This document shows, in pieces, positions 47,460-57,050 of a DNA stretch of 64,000 nt. Each line of letters starts with the position of its first letter. The stretch's first letter is position 1. Position numbers and translations under genes: made by a program. The notes under the pieces are model-generated. The model worked only from the letters and a program-made list of their open reading frames with translations, was not told the DNA's origin and ran no database searches. The DNA is from Chitinophaga pinensis (GTDB lineage: Bacteria > Bacteroidota > Bacteroidia > B-17B0 > Aurantibacillaceae), in the NCBI GenBank assembly GCA_945860225.1, contig CAMAPT010000010.1, forward strand, positions 1 through 64,000. The letters run 5' to 3'.

Positions 47460-48227
47460 ATGAAATCAATAGTTCAATTAAATGGGTTGAGGTTATTCTT
47501 GGTGAGTTTATTCCTTTCATTTGTGACTTTTTCCAATAACCAATTACAATTAAATGCAGAAAGAGCATATTCTCAAAAACAGTATGCTGAGGCAATTAAA
47601 TATTACGAAAATATACTTCAAAGTGGATTAGAATCTTATAAGCTTTATTACAATCTTGGCAATGCTCACTATAAAATAAATCAAATAGGTAAAGCCATTT
47701 ATTATTATGAATATGCAAATAAATTAGAGCCGAACAACGCTGACATAAAAACGAACTTAAGAATTGCAAATGAAAAAACAGTTGATAAGATTGAAAGTAA
47801 AGAAAATTATTTTGTCGGAATTATTAAAACCGGAATCGTAACAATTTGTTCGACCAATGGTTGGGCTTGGCTAAGTATTGTTAATTTGTCAATTACATTC
47901 ATTTTTGCGTTTTTGTATATTGTTTCTAAACAAAATACCTTCAAGCGGATTGGCTTTTTTACTTCGGCTTTCTTTTTTGTTTTATTTATTAGTTCATTGA
48001 TTTTGGGTTATTCTGCTCTAAATCAAAAAAACAGTATCAATTTTGCCATAGTACTGGTTCGTGAATCAAAAATAAAAGAAGAACCTAATGCTACTTCGAG
48101 TAGTAAATTTAGTTTACATGAAGGGACAAAAGTGAAAGTTTTGGACACAAATCCAGAATGGACCAATATTAAGTTGGAAAATGGGAACGAAGGATGGCTC
48201 AGAACTAATGAAGTAGGATTATTTTAG
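47460..48227 (+). CDS. batE: BatE, TPR and SH3-like membrane protein
   Basis: 255 residues from the ATG at 47460, which gives a signal peptide beginning MKSIVQLNGLRLFL. The frame is open from 47400 and an ATG there would add 20 hydrophobic residues, so the start is uncertain. After the signal come a TPR region (about 35-105, YYNLGNAHYKINQIGKAIYYYE), two transmembrane helices (about 135-160 and 165-185) and a C-terminal bacterial SH3-like domain with VRESKIKEEPNATSS and GWLRTNEVGLF. The order matches BatE. Last gene of the operon. Confidence 0.88.
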   Translation: MKSIVQLNGLRLFLVSLFLSFVTFSNNQLQLNAERAYSQKQYAEAIKYYENILQSGLESYKLYYNLGNAHYKINQIGKAIYYYEYANKLEPNNADIKTNLRIANEKTVDKIESKENYFVGIIKTGIVTICSTNGWAWLSIVNLSITFIFAFLYIVSKQNTFKRIGFFTSAFFFVLFISSLILGYSALNQKNSINFAIVLVRESKIKEEPNATSSSKFSLHEGTKVKVLDTNPEWTNIKLENGNEGWLRTNEVGLF

Positions 48228-48252
48228 AATTTATGTAAATTTATTCTGTTTA

Positions 48253-49035
48253 CTAGAAATAATAAAAATCTTTTGTTCTTTTATATAATGGAAGAATCCA
48301 TCCAAATCTAAATCCCATTAGTACATCAAATCGTTTTTTAGTATCGATTAAACCAGTGTTGTAGTTAAATTCTCTTAGGCTTTTTGTGTTAGCTTCATAA
48401 AATTCGAAACCAGCATAACAATTTGCTAAACGATTGTTACTGATATATTTATAACCGATAAATTGAGTAAACCCAATGCCACCACTCAGGTGGTCATATC
48501 CCTTTTGTAAATCACCATTAATAGCTGCTATTTTTTGGTTAGCATCATATAGCTTTATTTTATGTTGAGTCCATCCCGAACCTATTGTGATAAATACACC
48601 TGAATTAGGATTATTACCTAATCTAGAAAAAACATAACCAACATTTGCATAAATATTCCAACCACGTTCAGTAAGGCGCAAATCAGCTGGATATCCTTCA
48701 TTATCTACAATAAATCCATCTTCATTTTTCATATTAGCAACAACGTCTTCTTTCACATTGTTACCAAAAAAATAACTGCCCTCTAATCCAAATAAAATAT
48801 TATGTTTGGTTTTCCAATCAAAGGTTATCCCTGCGCTCAAATTAGAACCAAACCGTTTTTCTAAATCATGTTTGGGCAATTGTCCACTACCATGAAAACC
48901 AATCATCAAAATACGAAAGCAAGAGTCTTTAACCGATTGAGATTGCACTTGAAATACGCTAATAATTAAAAAAATGGTTAAGTATATGTTTTTTGCTAAG
49001 CTCACTCGATTATGATTTAATGATTTTATGGTCAA
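48253..49035 (-). CDS. Secreted beta-barrel-like protein, uncharacterised
   Basis: About 250-260 residues. The open frame starts at TTG 49035, only 3 bp after the sucD terminator, or at GTG 49005, which gives VSLAKNIYLTIFLIISVF, a good signal peptide. No in-frame ATG precedes the mature protein. Alternating strands, Gly-Tyr-Phe repeats (NIYANVGYVFSRLG, GVFITIGSGW, CYAGFEFYE) and the last residues FYYF, an aromatic C-terminus, indicate an outer-membrane barrel. I do not recognise a specific family. It is convergent with batE at 25 bp. Function unknown. Confidence 0.7.
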   Translation of the reverse strand: MTIKSLNHNRVSLAKNIYLTIFLIISVFQVQSQSVKDSCFRILMIGFHGSGQLPKHDLEKRFGSNLSAGITFDWKTKHNILFGLEGSYFFGNNVKEDVVANMKNEDGFIVDNEGYPADLRLTERGWNIYANVGYVFSRLGNNPNSGVFITIGSGWTQHKIKLYDANQKIAAINGDLQKGYDHLSGGIGFTQFIGYKYISNNRLANCYAGFEFYEANTKSLREFNYNTGLIDTKKRFDVLMGFRFGWILPLYKRTKDFYYF

Positions 49036-49037
49036 TA

Positions 49038-49062
49038 AAAAAGGCCGAATAAATCGGCCCTT
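49038..49062 (-). terminator. Terminator of sucD
   Basis: GGCCGA and TCGGCC (six perfect base pairs, extendable by A-T pairs) with a 5-base loop and a T-run on the minus-strand side, 20 bp after the sucD stop. Confidence 0.88.
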
Positions 49063-49081
49063 AGTTATTTTTAATTATTTA

Positions 49082-49966
49082 TTACGCATTAACAGCTTTT
49101 AATACTTCTGCCATTGTTTTACCAATACTAGCAGGACTTTCAACTACATGAATTCCACACTCAAGCATAATAGCCATTTTAGCTTGTGCTGTATCATCAT
49201 GTCCACCAACGATAGCTCCTGCATGCCCCATTGTACGACCCTTAGGTGCAGTTTGTCCAGCAATAAATCCAACTACAGGTTTTTTATTTCCATTAGCCTT
49301 AATCCAACGGGCAGCATCCGCCTCGTAGCTTCCTCCAATTTCGCCTATCATTACAATCGCATCTGTTTCTGGGTCATTCATTAATAATTCAACTGCATCG
49401 CGAGTTGGTGTTCCAATAATTGGATCTCCTCCAATACCGATGGCAGTGCTTACACCTAACCCAACTTTTGCAACTTGATCAGCAGCCTCGTAAGTTAAAG
49501 TTCCAGATTTAGAAACAATACCAATACGTCCTTTTTTAAATACAAAACCCGGCATAATACCAACTTTAGCTTCACCGGCAGTAATTACACCTGGACAATT
49601 TGGCCCAATTAAACGACAATTTTTACCCTTAATATATTCTTTAGCAATAATCATATCCTTCACAGGAATACCTTCTGTGATACAAATAATGACTTTAATT
49701 CCGGCATCAGCAGATTCCATAATGGCATCAGCTGCAAAAGCTGCAGGAACAAAAATAATTGATACATCAGCACCAGCTTGATCTACAGCATCTTTAACTG
49801 TATTAAAAACTGGTCGGTCTAAATGAGTAGTGCCACCCTTTCCAGGAGTAACTCCACCAACAACATTAGTACCATATTCAATCATTTGTGTAGCGTGAAA
49901 AGTGCCCTCTCCACCTGTGAAACCTTGAACTATTACTTTTGAATTTTTTCCGACTAAAACGCCCAT
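49082..49966 (-). CDS. sucD: Succinyl-CoA synthetase (ADP/GDP-forming), alpha subunit
   Basis: 294 residues. It shows the CoA-binding Rossmann motif [35 protein letters not shown], the [10 protein letters not shown] loop and the GHAGAI motif, with the phosphorylated His at residue 248. It catalyses the substrate-level phosphorylation step of the TCA cycle (succinyl-CoA to succinate) together with the beta subunit SucC, which is not encoded in this window. Monocistronic here, with its own terminator. Confidence 0.97.
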   Translation of the reverse strand: MGVLVGKNSKVIVQGFTGGEGTFHATQMIEYGTNVVGGVTPGKGGTTHLDRPVFNTVKDAVDQAGADVSIIFVPAAFAADAIMESADAGIKVIICITEGIPVKDMIIAKEYIKGKNCRLIGPNCPGVITAGEAKVGIMPGFVFKKGRIGIVSKSGTLTYEAADQVAKVGLGVSTAIGIGGDPIIGTPTRDAVELLMNDPETDAIVMIGEIGGSYEADAARWIKANGNKKPVVGFIAGQTAPKGRTMGHAGAIVGGHDDTAQAKMAIMLECGIHVVESPASIGKTMAEVLKAVNA

Positions 49967-50244
49967 TTTATTTTTATTATAGAGTTGATGTTTCTTAAAT
50001 TATTTTTGGAACCGCTAATTTAAACATTAATCCGTATTTTTTATAACAATTTACTATTTAATTGGCTTAATTAAGAATTTATGAAAGTTTTGCTGAAAAA
50101 TAACAAGAGGATATTATATACTATTTTATAGTTTACTTATGTAAAATGAGTTGGAGCTATCTGACATTCTTTACAAATCATAATCACTTTTAAAAATATT
50201 GCCACATTCATTCATTAAGATTAGGCGTCAATCACAATAAATGA
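49967..50244. other. Divergent intergenic region sucD/mnmE
   Basis: 278 bp of AT-rich DNA between divergent genes. It contains no open frame with support, no tRNA-like fold and no clear promoter for sucD; a TTTAAACATTAA-rich stretch sits nearer sucD. Confidence 0.5.
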
Positions 50245-50252
50245 TAAATTTG
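50245..50252 (+). promoter_or_regulatory. -7 promoter box (TAAATTTG) of mnmE
   Basis: Full match to TAnnTTTG located between the ATG at 50241 and the ATG at 50268. Transcription from here starts about 9 bases before 50268, so the upstream ATG cannot be in the transcript. Confidence 0.6.
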
Positions 50253-50267
50253 TTTATAATTTACTTT

Positions 50268-51668
50268 ATGGCAAAATATAGCGTTAATAATGATACAATT
50301 GCTGCACTATCTACTCCTCATGGTTCGGGTGCTATAGCAGTTATAAGACTAAGTGGTTCTAATTCTATTGCTATTCTTGAGAATATTTTTAAAACAAAGA
50401 AATTAAAACCTAAACAGCTTGCTCATGCTCCTAGTCATACAGTTCATTTTGGTTTAATCGTAGAAAATGACATCGTTATAGATGAAGTTTTGGTGACAAT
50501 TTTCAAATCGCCTAATACTTATACTAGCGAAGAAGTTGTAGAGATTTCATGTCATGGCTCTATATTTATACAACAACAAATTTTACAAATATTATTTAAA
50601 TATGGTGCTCGTCCAGCACAGCATGGAGAATTTACCTTACGTGCTTTTTTAAATGGTAAGTTAGATTTGAGTCAAGCTGAAGCAGTAGCTGATTTAATAT
50701 CTAGTAATTCAGCAACTTCTCACCAAGTGGCCATGCAACATATGCGAGGAGGTATTAGTAATAAAATAGCTGTATTAAGAGAAAATTTGTTGAATTTTGC
50801 CTCTTTGATAGAATTAGAATTAGATTTTAGTGAGGAAGATGTGGAGTTTGCAGATAGAACAGATCTTAAAAAATTAATTAATACCATTCTTACTATTATT
50901 GATAAATTAGTAGCTAGCTTTGAGGTAGGTAATGTCATAAAAAATGGTATCCCCGTTGCAATTGTCGGTAAACCAAATGCCGGAAAATCAACTTTATTGA
51001 ATATTTTGTTAGATGATGATAGAGCCATTGTTAGCGATATCCCAGGAACTACAAGAGATGTGATTGAAGATGAATTAATTATTGATGGTGTATTATTTCG
51101 ATTTATAGATACTGCAGGTATTAGAACTACAACTGATGTTATTGAGCAAATTGGTGTTAATAAAGCGTTTGAAGTGATAAAAAAATCTGCTATTATCATT
51201 TATCTGTTTGATACCCATGAGTTGAGTAGGGGAGATTTAGAATTAGAAATGAATGTGATAAAAGATCACATAGGTTCTTCTCAATTATTGGTAGTGGGTA
51301 ATAAAATTGATTTTGAGAATTTAGAAGATTTAAAACAAGAATTTGGAGATGTTTCAAATATTTTGTTCATCTCTGCCAAAGAACAAATGAACATTGAGCA
51401 ATTAAAAAATAAGTTAGTTGGTTTATTTGATACAAGAACGGTTAATACAACAGATACTATTGTAACTAACTCTCGTCATGTTAATGCTTTAAAAAACGCG
51501 CAAAAAGCTCTTGCAAAAGTGAATGAAGGATTGAGTAATCATATACAAAGTGATTTCTTGGCTTTAGATATTCGTTATGCCTTAGAGGCATTAGGAGAAA
51601 TTACAGGCCAGGTTACAAATGAAGATTTATTGGATAATATATTTAGTAAATTCTGTATCGGAAAATAA
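50268..51668 (+). CDS. mnmE: tRNA modification GTPase MnmE
   Basis: 466 residues from the ATG at 50268. With MnmG it makes the 5-carboxymethylaminomethyl group on U34 of several tRNAs. Order: N-terminal folate-binding domain (about 1-120, with AALSTPHGSGAIAVIRLSG), helical domain (about 120-215 and the C-terminal part), and inserted G domain with G1 GKPNAGKST, the GTTRD loop, DTAG and NKID, all present. The C-terminus ends with the conserved CIGK. The nine extra residues of the longest frame (from 50241) are excluded by the promoter position. Confidence 0.97.
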   Translation: MAKYSVNNDTIAALSTPHGSGAIAVIRLSGSNSIAILENIFKTKKLKPKQLAHAPSHTVHFGLIVENDIVIDEVLVTIFKSPNTYTSEEVVEISCHGSIFIQQQILQILFKYGARPAQHGEFTLRAFLNGKLDLSQAEAVADLISSNSATSHQVAMQHMRGGISNKIAVLRENLLNFASLIELELDFSEEDVEFADRTDLKKLINTILTIIDKLVASFEVGNVIKNGIPVAIVGKPNAGKSTLLNILLDDDRAIVSDIPGTTRDVIEDELIIDGVLFRFIDTAGIRTTTDVIEQIGVNKAFEVIKKSAIIIYLFDTHELSRGDLELEMNVIKDHIGSSQLLVVGNKIDFENLEDLKQEFGDVSNILFISAKEQMNIEQLKNKLVGLFDTRTVNTTDTIVTNSRHVNALKNAQKALAKVNEGLSNHIQSDFLALDIRYALEALGEITGQVTNEDLLDNIFSKFCIGK

Positions 51669-51739
51669 TTTAAATGAATTTTACCTACTCTAACATATTT
51701 AGGAACTAATTCTAAAATAGCGCCTCTTTATAAAAGTAT

Positions 51740-54154
51740 ATGTCAAAAAAAAATATCAATAAAGCTTCGACGGACGGTTTATCGAATTCTAATGTTTATG
51801 ATTCCTATATTAAAGGTAAAGAGTTGTTTTATTTGTTAGGAATCATCTCTCTAGTTACCTATGTCGTATTTAAAGATTTTATTAGTTTAAAAAAAGTGTA
51901 TCTCTTTAGAGATATAGGAAGTGATTCTTTAAATATTTATTTTCCTTGGGTTGCAGGAACCTCTGATTATTTAAAAAATGAGTCTACCTTAGGTTGGTCG
52001 TTCGCCCAAGGTATGGGACAAAATTTATTTCCTCTTTGGTTAGGAGATGTTTTTACAAACGCTTTAATGTATTTCGATAAATCTCAAATACCTTATGGAT
52101 TGGTATTTATGGAGATAGTTAAGATATTCTTAGCAGGTTTTATTTTTTATAAGTTTTTAAAAGAATTAAAATTATCTAATTACTCAAGTTTAGTGTTTTC
52201 GTTCTTATATGCTTTTTCTGGTTTTGTCATTTTAGGTGGATGTTGGACTATTTTTTCAATGGAAGCAGTTTATGCGGCATTAATTCTTTATGGTTTTGAA
52301 AGATGGTTAAATCATAAGAAGTTTGTTTGGTTGGTAATAGGCATCACTTTGATGTCATTTTTGCAACCATTCTTCTTATTTATGTACACAATTTTACTAG
52401 TAGCTTATGCTATTGTAAGATATCAAGATGTGAATGAAAAGGATAATAAGCAGTTTTTTATTTTCGTTTCCAAAACAGTTGGTTTAGCTGCCCTTGCTGT
52501 GTTTATGAGTTCTTATCAGTTATTTGCTGATTTGTTGCAGTATACAGAGAGTCCTCGTGTCGGTGGAGAAGCAAGTTTATTTGCTCGATTGAAACAGCAT
52601 GGATTATTTGAACCGGCGGAACCGATTTTGAGGTTTACAACTGTATTTAGGAGTTTTGGCAGTGACATGTTGGGTACTGGAAATAATTTTAAAGGATGGC
52701 AAAATTATTTAGAGGCACCTTTGTTTTATTGCGGTATTTTTTCGTTAGTTACTTTTCCTCAATTTTTCAGTTTATTAAATAAACGTCAAAAATATTTTTA
52801 TGGAATTTTGACATTTATTTTTTGTTTGCCCATTATCTTTCCTTATTTCCGGTATGCTTTTTGGGCGTTTTCTGGAGATTATTTCAGAACCTTTTCTTTA
52901 GTAATCAGCTTTTTTATGGTTATGTTCTCTGCTCGGGCAATTCATTACATTGAACAGGAAGGGAAACTTAATAAAATTCTACTAGGTATTACTGTATTAT
53001 TTTTATTTTTTTTACTGTACACTCCGGCATCACAATTCAAAGGAGCAATCAATACAAGTTTAAGGTCTTTTGCAACATTTTTAATTTTTGTTTATGCCGC
53101 TTTGTTATTTGGACTGAGTCAAAAATCATCAGTAAAACATCTATCTAAAATTTTATTATTAGTGCTTTGTGTTATCGAAATAACTTATTTATCAGGAATA
53201 ACAGTTAATAAAAGAGATGTTATTACACAAAAAGTTTTAAAAGATAAAGTTGGTTATAATGATTATACAGTAGAAGCAGTTGGCTATTTAAAACAAACAG
53301 ATAAGAGCTTTTATAGATTGAATAAGGATTACAGCTCAGGATTAGCGATTCACGCAAGTATTAATGATGCTAAGGTTCAAGGGTATTACGGAACTCCTTC
53401 ATATTTTTCTTTTAACCAAAAGAACTATATTAAATTTTTGGGAGATTTAAATGTGATAGATCCGAAGGATGAAAATGCAACACGTTGGGCTAAAGGTTTA
53501 GGCGATAGACCTGTTTTATTTTCATTGGCTAGTGGAAAATATTGGTTATCTAAGCGAACAGATGATGCAGTGAAAAACATGGGTTTTGATTCTATTGCAA
53601 AGTTTGGAGATGTGACAGTGTATAAAAATAAATTTGCGTTACCATTTGGTTTTATTTATAATAAAGGTATTGGAGAAGATGAGTTTAAAAAACTATCACC
53701 TACACAAAAAGATTTCTGTTTGTTAAGAGCATGTGTGATTGGGAACGAAGACAAGACTGCATTTAACGAGATTAAATTATTCAATATAGCAGATACATTA
53801 GCGCCGGTAACGTTTGAAAATTATCAAGCTTATGGTGATGAATTAAAAAGAGACGAATTTAAAATTTCGAAGTTTTCAGAAAACAATATTATAGGAAGTG
53901 TCAATACAACTGATTCAAAAATTTTATTTTTCTCTATTCCTTTTGATGAAGGCTGGAAAGCTACTTTAAATGGGCAAGATGTGAATTTACACAGATTAAA
54001 TTGTGGATTAACCGGCTTAATGACTCAAAAAGGGAATAATATAGTGGAATTAAAATTCACTCCTAGATTTAAAAACATAGGGGCGATAGTATCTCTAATT
54101 TCATTATTAATATTTTTATCGGTTGTAGTTATAGATTATTTAAAAAAACGTTAA
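51740..54154 (+). CDS. YfhO-family multi-pass membrane protein
   Basis: 804 residues with about 12 to 14 hydrophobic segments (from about residue 28), the periplasmic motif RDIGSDSLNIYFPW near the N-terminus, and a C-terminal soluble domain (about 500-775) with YNKGIGEDEFKKL and SIPFDEGWKATLNGQ before a last helix. This is the build of YfhO proteins, which in Gram-positive bacteria add sugars to lipoteichoic acid as GT-C type transferases; in Bacteroidota they are often found in surface-glycan regions. A glycosyltransferase role is plausible. 71 bp after mnmE, convergent with the sugar cluster with a 12-bp gap. Confidence 0.82.
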   Translation: MSKKNINKASTDGLSNSNVYDSYIKGKELFYLLGIISLVTYVVFKDFISLKKVYLFRDIGSDSLNIYFPWVAGTSDYLKNESTLGWSFAQGMGQNLFPLWLGDVFTNALMYFDKSQIPYGLVFMEIVKIFLAGFIFYKFLKELKLSNYSSLVFSFLYAFSGFVILGGCWTIFSMEAVYAALILYGFERWLNHKKFVWLVIGITLMSFLQPFFLFMYTILLVAYAIVRYQDVNEKDNKQFFIFVSKTVGLAALAVFMSSYQLFADLLQYTESPRVGGEASLFARLKQHGLFEPAEPILRFTTVFRSFGSDMLGTGNNFKGWQNYLEAPLFYCGIFSLVTFPQFFSLLNKRQKYFYGILTFIFCLPIIFPYFRYAFWAFSGDYFRTFSLVISFFMVMFSARAIHYIEQEGKLNKILLGITVLFLFFLLYTPASQFKGAINTSLRSFATFLIFVYAALLFGLSQKSSVKHLSKILLLVLCVIEITYLSGITVNKRDVITQKVLKDKVGYNDYTVEAVGYLKQTDKSFYRLNKDYSSGLAIHASINDAKVQGYYGTPSYFSFNQKNYIKFLGDLNVIDPKDENATRWAKGLGDRPVLFSLASGKYWLSKRTDDAVKNMGFDSIAKFGDVTVYKNKFALPFGFIYNKGIGEDEFKKLSPTQKDFCLLRACVIGNEDKTAFNEIKLFNIADTLAPVTFENYQAYGDELKRDEFKISKFSENNIIGSVNTTDSKILFFSIPFDEGWKATLNGQDVNLHRLNCGLTGLMTQKGNNIVELKFTPRFKNIGAIVSLISLLIFLSVVVIDYLKKR

Positions 54155-54166
54155 ACTATTAAGCTA

Positions 54167-54811
54167 CTATTTAAAAAGCGATTTCAATTTGATTAAAAGT
54201 TCAATATGAGAAGAGAATATTTCATCAGCACCGTTTAGTTGAAATTTACCTAAAGTTGTTTCTAATGCATAACAGATACAACCTGCTGATTTTGCTGATT
54301 TAATTCCAAGAATCGCATTTTCTATTACCAAGCAATTTTCAGCTTTTTTGTCTAAAAATGAAATAGCTTTTAGATATGGTTCGGGATGTGGTTTTGTATT
54401 GATGACATCATCAGCCGTTATTAAAACTGATAGGTTATTTATTAAATTTTTATTTAAATTTTCGCTAATACGAGCATTCGAAGCTCCTGTAACTATTGCT
54501 ATTGGAATCTTTTTTTTATTTAGCAAGGAAAAAATTTCTTCAACATAATCATATATCCTAAATTGATTGTTTTTTTTATAATTTATTTCTTTTAACTCAA
54601 CAACCCTAGTTCGTATTGAAGGATCAAGATTGTACTTACTAATAAAGTAATCTGCAATTTGAAAACGTCCCATTCCTTCGAGTCGGTAATATTCATCAGG
54701 ATTAATAGTTAGATTGTATAATTCAAATGCGCTTTGCCAAGCAATGCAATTATCTTTCATCGTATCGGCAATTACACCATCAAAATCGAATATTACAGCT
54801 TCTATTTTCAC
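54167..54811 (-). CDS. HAD-superfamily phosphatase/phosphoglucomutase-like protein
   Basis: 214 residues. HAD motif I is FDFDGVIADT (nucleophile D9, general acid D11), motif II is IVTGAS, motif III the Lys in NTKPHPEPYL, and motif IV is LVIENAILGIKSA (with E in place of the commoner acidic pair). A helical cap (about 16-85) makes it a beta-phosphoglucomutase-like class. A sugar-phosphate phosphatase role fits the cluster. Last gene of the operon, 3 bp after the Ldh_2 gene. Confidence 0.88.
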   Translation of the reverse strand: MKIEAVIFDFDGVIADTMKDNCIAWQSAFELYNLTINPDEYYRLEGMGRFQIADYFISKYNLDPSIRTRVVELKEINYKKNNQFRIYDYVEEIFSLLNKKKIPIAIVTGASNARISENLNKNLINNLSVLITADDVINTKPHPEPYLKAISFLDKKAENCLVIENAILGIKSAKSAGCICYALETTLGKFQLNGADEIFSSHIELLIKLKSLFK

Positions 54812-54814
54812 TAT

Positions 54815-55840
54815 TTATCTTAATTTTTCAATATTTAGTTTCTCAGCCCAAACATCAAATTCATTTAATAAAGCGTCTGACATCGGAATGCCTTCTTTTT
54901 CTCTTTTGGTTTTAGTAATATATTCGGGCTGTCCAGGAAATAAAACGTTTTCACCATGCTGTTTAATATGATTTATAATATTAGTGCCAACAAACTTTAA
55001 TGTTTCTTTTCCTCCAAACATATCTGGATTTAAGGCTATTACTAAAGACCCTAATTTTCTTTTTTTATTCAAATCTTTATACATCGATGTCATCTTGGGA
55101 CCATAATTCATACCATTTAATGGTCCGCATAACATATCGATTAAAAATGCTAAACCATAACCTTTATAATCAGCCATTGGTTTCACCCCAATCATTTCGT
55201 GAGGATTAATGCAATCATTTCCATATTTATCAATTCCTAATCCGTTTGGAATTTCTCTGTTTTCCCTGCGCGCATTCATCACATAATTCCACGGAATAAT
55301 ACTTGTCGCCATATCTAAACATATAGGTTCACTTTTATTTTCGGTTGGAAAAGCAATTGAAATAGGATTGGTGCCAAAAAAAGGTTTGTCACCACCATAA
55401 GGCACTACTAAAGCATCTGCATGAGTAAAAGAAAATCCAACCATCCCAGCTTCTGTCATTTGTCTGGTATATAATCCAATAGCTCCACAATGTGAAGAAT
55501 TACTAACTCCAACACTAGCAATTCCAGTAGTTTTTGCAAGCTCTATGGCTTTTTCTGTAGCTTTAGTCATTATAAGAATGCCATGCCCATCATCACCATC
55601 TATTTGACAAACACTTGGAGCCGTTTGATGAAAACTAAATCGTGGTGTTTTATTAAGAGTTCCATTTTCAAAACGAGATAAATAATGTGTAGTGCGCGCT
55701 ATCCCATGGGAGTCTGTACCCCATAAAGAGGTTTTAGTTAACGATCTAGCTATAACCAATGCATCGTTTGCTTGAACTCCTATTTTAATAAGAGATTCAA
55801 GTACCCAATTTTCAATTTTAAGATAAGAAATTAAGTTCAT
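54815..55840 (-). CDS. Malate/L-lactate/ureidoglycolate dehydrogenase family (Ldh_2) oxidoreductase
   Basis: 341 residues from the ATG at 55840; the longest frame begins at TTG 55867. Family motifs are LWGTDSHGIART, DGDDGHG, the catalytic-region block GVSNSSHCGAIGLYTR, PYGGDKPFFGTNPISIAFPT and KGYGLAFLIDMLCGPLNG. These enzymes reduce or oxidise 2-oxo/2-hydroxy acids with NAD(P)H and have a fold unlike classical lactate dehydrogenases. In this cluster it may act on a 2-oxo acid or on a keto function made by the ThDP enzyme. It overlaps the methyltransferase gene by 23 bp. Confidence 0.85.
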   Translation of the reverse strand: MNLISYLKIENWVLESLIKIGVQANDALVIARSLTKTSLWGTDSHGIARTTHYLSRFENGTLNKTPRFSFHQTAPSVCQIDGDDGHGILIMTKATEKAIELAKTTGIASVGVSNSSHCGAIGLYTRQMTEAGMVGFSFTHADALVVPYGGDKPFFGTNPISIAFPTENKSEPICLDMATSIIPWNYVMNARRENREIPNGLGIDKYGNDCINPHEMIGVKPMADYKGYGLAFLIDMLCGPLNGMNYGPKMTSMYKDLNKKRKLGSLVIALNPDMFGGKETLKFVGTNIINHIKQHGENVLFPGQPEYITKTKREKEGIPMSDALLNEFDVWAEKLNIEKLR

Positions 55841-57023
55841 AGTTTTTCTTAGAATATACTCCAACAAATGGTATATATATGGTTATATAATTATTTGCTT
55901 TATCAAAGAGTTTTTTTAATATATCAATGTGATTGGTTGGAGATAATATTAACAAGTGTTTAATGTTACTATTAAAATCTATAATACTACTCACCTCTGT
56001 ATTAAATCCTGCTATTTTTTTAAACCACAAATCTTCGTTAGAGTCAAATATTCCATCAACATTTATTTTTTTGTAAGAATCAATAGTAGATAAAATGGTA
56101 ATACATCTTTCTGCAGCCCCCCAACAATATATATTATTTGGTAATGATTTTGAAAATTGCTCTAATTCTCCAAAAAAACGATTTATTCCATTTAGTATTT
56201 CGTTATAATTTGTTTCATCATCATTAAAAACAATATTACTTGGCACAGTAGCTTGTTTATTAAAAATCGCCAAAATAGATTTTCCATAATGATTAACATG
56301 TTTAAGTTCTTTTAACTTAAAGCCTGTCATTTCCCCTAATTTTTCTAACGATTTTTTGTGAAAATTACTGCTATGCAGCGAATAAATTATACTTAATAAA
56401 CGATAATCTGTTGTTGCCGTTTTTTCAATATCGGGCACCTCTATCCATAATTCTCCTTCTTCTTTTAAAATATCTCGTATTGACAATAAAATTTCTTTAG
56501 GATCAGCTACATGCTCCAAAAAATGTTGGGTAAATACAACATCAAATTCTTGAGCATATTTTTCTGAAATGTTTTCGTTGGGAAATACAGAGTTTATATT
56601 TGTGTAACTGTTGTTTTGAGATATCTCGTCTGTAGCATCTATGTTAAATAAGTTATAAAATCCTTTACTATGTAAAACATTTAAAAAATAGCCAGCTCCA
56701 CCTCCAATCTCAAGTATTTTAGCGTTTTTGGGATAAGAATTTTTAAAATTATTGGCAATTAAATCTATATGATTAAAGTGAGCATTAGTAGGTTTTCCTG
56801 ATTTATAATACTCATAAAGATTAGAATTAATATCGTGATGCAACTGAATATGCAAACATTTTTTGCATATTACTATTTCAAGCGGTGTTTTATAATCGGA
56901 TGTATCTAATTTGTTATTGAAAAACAAACCAGGTATTGATACTTTTTCTAATGAAATAATTTTATCCTCTTCAAACAAAGTTGAATCACAAACTCTACAA
57001 TTATTTATTTTTGTATATAACAT
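55818..57023 (-). CDS. SAM-dependent sugar C-methyltransferase type protein
   Basis: 401 residues. A zinc-finger-like start (C9, C12 in CRVCD; C53, C56 in CKKCLHIQLHHD) is followed by a class I methyltransferase domain (LEIGGGAGYFLNVL, FLEHVADP) and a C-terminal Rossmann-type domain (YCWGAAERCITIL). This three-part build is that of the C-methyltransferases that branch nucleotide-sugars at C3, such as the NovU/TylCIII group. The acceptor here is unknown. Fifth-to-last in reading direction: it follows the ThDP gene by 27 bp. Confidence 0.88.
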   Translation of the reverse strand: MLYTKINNCRVCDSTLFEEDKIISLEKVSIPGLFFNNKLDTSDYKTPLEIVICKKCLHIQLHHDINSNLYEYYKSGKPTNAHFNHIDLIANNFKNSYPKNAKILEIGGGAGYFLNVLHSKGFYNLFNIDATDEISQNNSYTNINSVFPNENISEKYAQEFDVVFTQHFLEHVADPKEILLSIRDILKEEGELWIEVPDIEKTATTDYRLLSIIYSLHSSNFHKKSLEKLGEMTGFKLKELKHVNHYGKSILAIFNKQATVPSNIVFNDDETNYNEILNGINRFFGELEQFSKSLPNNIYCWGAAERCITILSTIDSYKKINVDGIFDSNEDLWFKKIAGFNTEVSSIIDFNSNIKHLLILSPTNHIDILKKLFDKANNYITIYIPFVGVYSKKNYELNFLS

Positions 57024-57050
57024 TCAACGTCTAAATTTTAAATATTGTAA

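Noticed and set aside
50241-50267. Upstream ATG of mnmE
   Set aside because: The -7 box lies downstream of it and the extra residues are not part of the family.
50720-51199. 159-codon antisense frame in mnmE
   Set aside because: It is the opposite strand of a well-recognised gene with biased codons and shows no protein features.
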